Assembly (NCBI GenBank): GCA_002413745.1
Contig: DHXP01000026.1
Location: 1-42,747, forward strand
Origin: Flavobacterium sp. UBA5153
Lineage (GTDB): Bacteria > Bacteroidota > Bacteroidia > Flavobacteriales > Flavobacteriaceae
Reading direction: 5' to 3'
DNA length: 42,747 nt
Below the pieces are notes generated by a model. The model saw only the letters and a list, made by a program, of their open reading frames with translations. It made no database searches and was not told where the DNA came from. The translations under genes and the position numbers were made by a program. Shown here in pieces: positions 41,056 through 42,747 of the stretch (the first letter of the stretch is position 1; every line of letters begins with the position of its first letter).

Positions 41056-42645
41056 ATGAAAAAAATTATCAAGTCGTTAGCATTTCTATTTTTGATTACT
41101 GCTTTATCGAATGCAAGTGCTTTCGCTAAAAATAGCATCAGCAGTTGCGCAAGTGAGAATCTTGCTCCATCTCCGCCAACAGTTTATTCACCAGTTACTT
41201 ATTGGCAAAATTGTTCAAAACCATTAACGGCAATTCCTTCAGGAGGAGGAGTTTTGAATTGGTATACTTTGCTAGCTGGTGGAGTAGCACTACCTGGAGC
41301 GCCAACACCAAATACAACAACAATTGGTTCAACAATAACATATTATGTTAGTCAAACTATTGCGAATGTTGAAAGTATTCGCGTTCCAATTGATGTCAAA
41401 GTAGAAGCTGATAATGGGGCTACTATTTTAAATTTTCGATGTGATTCTTCACAGATTCCAACATATTCGTTAGATTATAATCCGCCAGCTACAATTAATA
41501 ATTCAGTTTTATTTGATTGGGCAAACAACAATGCATTTATTTCACAGACATATGTTTGTACTTATTCTATTCAAGGAGGCACATCAGTTACTGAATTTAA
41601 TCCAAATAACGAATCACATTATATAGTTACGAATTTGTTGCCTGGACAATCCGTGGAATTAACATTGACTTCCGCTTCGCATCCCTGTGTACCTTCACTA
41701 AAAATGACTTGTAGTGTTCCTTGTGGTGCTTCAACTACAACTCCAACATTTGGTCCAATACAAACAACCTATTGTTTAAATGATGTGCCACCAGTTTTAC
41801 CCACAACTTCTACAAACACACCTCAAATTACGGGAACTTGGAGTCCCTTACCAGTTGATACTTCAACAATGGGTACAAAAACGTATACTTTTACTCCAGA
41901 CCCAATATTATTTCCTTGTGCAAAGACAACACCATTGAGTGTGACGGTGAAACCTATTGAACCTAGTTTCACCGATTTTACAATCTGTTCTGGTGATCCT
42001 GCTCCTCCTTTAAGTAACGTTTCACCTAATGGTATTACCGGAACTTGGAATCCGCTAACCGTTGATAATATGAATAATGACACTTATACTTTTACTCCAA
42101 ATTCAGGTCAGCCGTGTACGCCAACTGATAAAACTATCAACGTTACGGTTAATCCATCAAACTCAATTTTGAGTTTGGTTTGGACCATTACTGATGCATT
42201 TGTAAAAAATCAGATAGTCACCGTCACAGATCCAATAGGAGTGAACTACTCATATCAATTAGATTACGACCCCTTTCAAGAAAGTCCTGTCTTCGAAAAC
42301 GTGGCTTCAGGAACGCATTCATTAACAGTTAAAGATGTAAATGGTTGTAGTGAATTAACTAACGATAATGTATTGGTTATCAATTATCCTAAATATTTCA
42401 CTCCAAATGGGGATAGCTATAATGACACATGGAATATTTTTGGCTTAAAAGACCAATTGGATTCCAGAATTTATATATTTGATCGCTATGGCAAATTATT
42501 GAAAGATATTAGTCCAAATGGTCCTGGATGGGACGGAAATTATATAGGACAACCAATGCCCGCAACCGATTATTGGTTTACCGTTGAATACTCGGAGCAA
42601 AATACTGTCAAAAAATTCAAATCCCATTTTTCATTAAAAAGATAA
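41056..42645 (+). CDS. T9SS type B sorting-domain protein (gliding motility-associated C-terminal domain)
   Basis: This secreted or surface protein of 529 residues has a signal peptide KKIIKSLAFLFLITALSNAS followed by AFA. The middle is a set of Ig-like repeats with paired Cys: FGPIQTTYCLNDVPPVLPTT and TDFTICSGDPAPPLSN start two similar ~75-residue modules, each with ITGTW(S/N)PL and TYTFTP. The last ~85 residues (YPKYFTPNGDSYNDTWNIFG, then IYIFDRYGKLLKDI and GWDGNYIGQPMPATDYWF) are the CHU_C/TIGR04131 type B sorting signal for type IX secretion. This predicts export across the outer membrane. No catalytic motif was seen, so an adhesin or polymer-binding role is plausible. It is followed by a terminator. 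Confidence 0.92.
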   Translation: MKKIIKSLAFLFLITALSNASAFAKNSISSCASENLAPSPPTVYSPVTYWQNCSKPLTAIPSGGGVLNWYTLLAGGVALPGAPTPNTTTIGSTITYYVSQTIANVESIRVPIDVKVEADNGATILNFRCDSSQIPTYSLDYNPPATINNSVLFDWANNNAFISQTYVCTYSIQGGTSVTEFNPNNESHYIVTNLLPGQSVELTLTSASHPCVPSLKMTCSVPCGASTTTPTFGPIQTTYCLNDVPPVLPTTSTNTPQITGTWSPLPVDTSTMGTKTYTFTPDPILFPCAKTTPLSVTVKPIEPSFTDFTICSGDPAPPLSNVSPNGITGTWNPLTVDNMNNDTYTFTPNSGQPCTPTDKTINVTVNPSNSILSLVWTITDAFVKNQIVTVTDPIGVNYSYQLDYDPFQESPVFENVASGTHSLTVKDVNGCSELTNDNVLVINYPKYFTPNGDSYNDTWNIFGLKDQLDSRIYIFDRYGKLLKDISPNGPGWDGNYIGQPMPATDYWFTVEYSEQNTVKKFKSHFSLKR

Positions 42646-42682
42646 ATAGAAAAAAGCCCCAAAATCGGGGCTTTTTTTCTAT
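42646..42682 (+). terminator. Rho-independent terminator after the T9SS cargo gene
   Basis: ATAGAAAAAAGCCCC and GGGGCTTTTTTTCTAT form a long stem (one bulged T) around a 6-nt loop, starting right at the stop. The remaining 65 bp to the window end show no gene. Confidence 0.9.
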
Positions 42683-42747
42683 GTAATATATTCTGAATCA
42701 CTTTTTTGGAGAATTCTCCATGTAATACCGCTGTATATTTCATTTAG

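Overview
The window reads as chromosome of a Flavobacterium-like member of the Bacteroidota (Flavobacteriia). Grounds: AT-rich DNA, promoter-like boxes of the TAnnTTTG type with little Shine-Dalgarno signal, a fused SecDF, a type B C-terminal domain of the type IX secretion system (T9SS), a RelA/SpoT-Fur-PurA gene run, and GatB fused to AspRS. No rRNA, tRNA, insertion sequence, prophage or CRISPR array was seen.

Layout. (1) 1-4194: a two-component locus, with the tail of a truncated repeat protein, a CHASE3 histidine kinase with eleven 21-residue coiled-coil repeats, an Rcp1-like response regulator, and a REC-kinase-REC hybrid. All but the small regulator share the same repeat. (2) 4535-11741, minus strand: Nudix hydrolase, purA, a Fur-family regulator, RelA/SpoT, a serine hydrolase and a SpoU/TrmH rRNA methyltransferase. 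(3) 11889-19780: a surface polysaccharide cluster with FemAB/GNAT-like acyltransferase, DegT aminotransferase, Wzx-type flippase, four glycosyltransferases and an FdtA/QdtA-like ketoisomerase. It implies a dTDP-3-(acyl)amino-3,6-dideoxyhexose. It runs into ftsE on the minus strand. (4) 20714-26969: a 1004-residue TPR protein paired with an outer membrane beta-barrel, a DUF2911 protein and a Gre-factor-like protein. (5) 27075-29011: an AAA15 ATPase plus RloB-like TOPRIM pair resembling the AbiL/RloAB type of phage defence, whose promoter is flanked by two near-identical palindromes. (6) 29241-34241: a tightly coupled operon of an unrecognised 89-residue protein, GatA, and a 1110-residue GatB-AspRS fusion, with no recognisable GatC. 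It is probably a covalent transamidosome making Asn-tRNA(Asn). (7) 34617-42645: gyrB, mdh, secDF and a T9SS type B cargo protein, several of them separated by clear terminators.

A recurring theme is short repeat elements lodged in frame inside genes: a 32-bp palindrome in the hybrid kinase ATPase domain, a 13-codon repeat-derived insert in the sugar aminotransferase, and a hairpin element inside the signal-peptide region of the beta-barrel gene. Related elements lie in the intergenic DNA.

The most noteworthy items are the GatA/GatB-AspRS operon with its orphan small protein, the two-palindrome control region of the RloAB-like module, and the cross-gene 63-bp repeat in the kinase locus.
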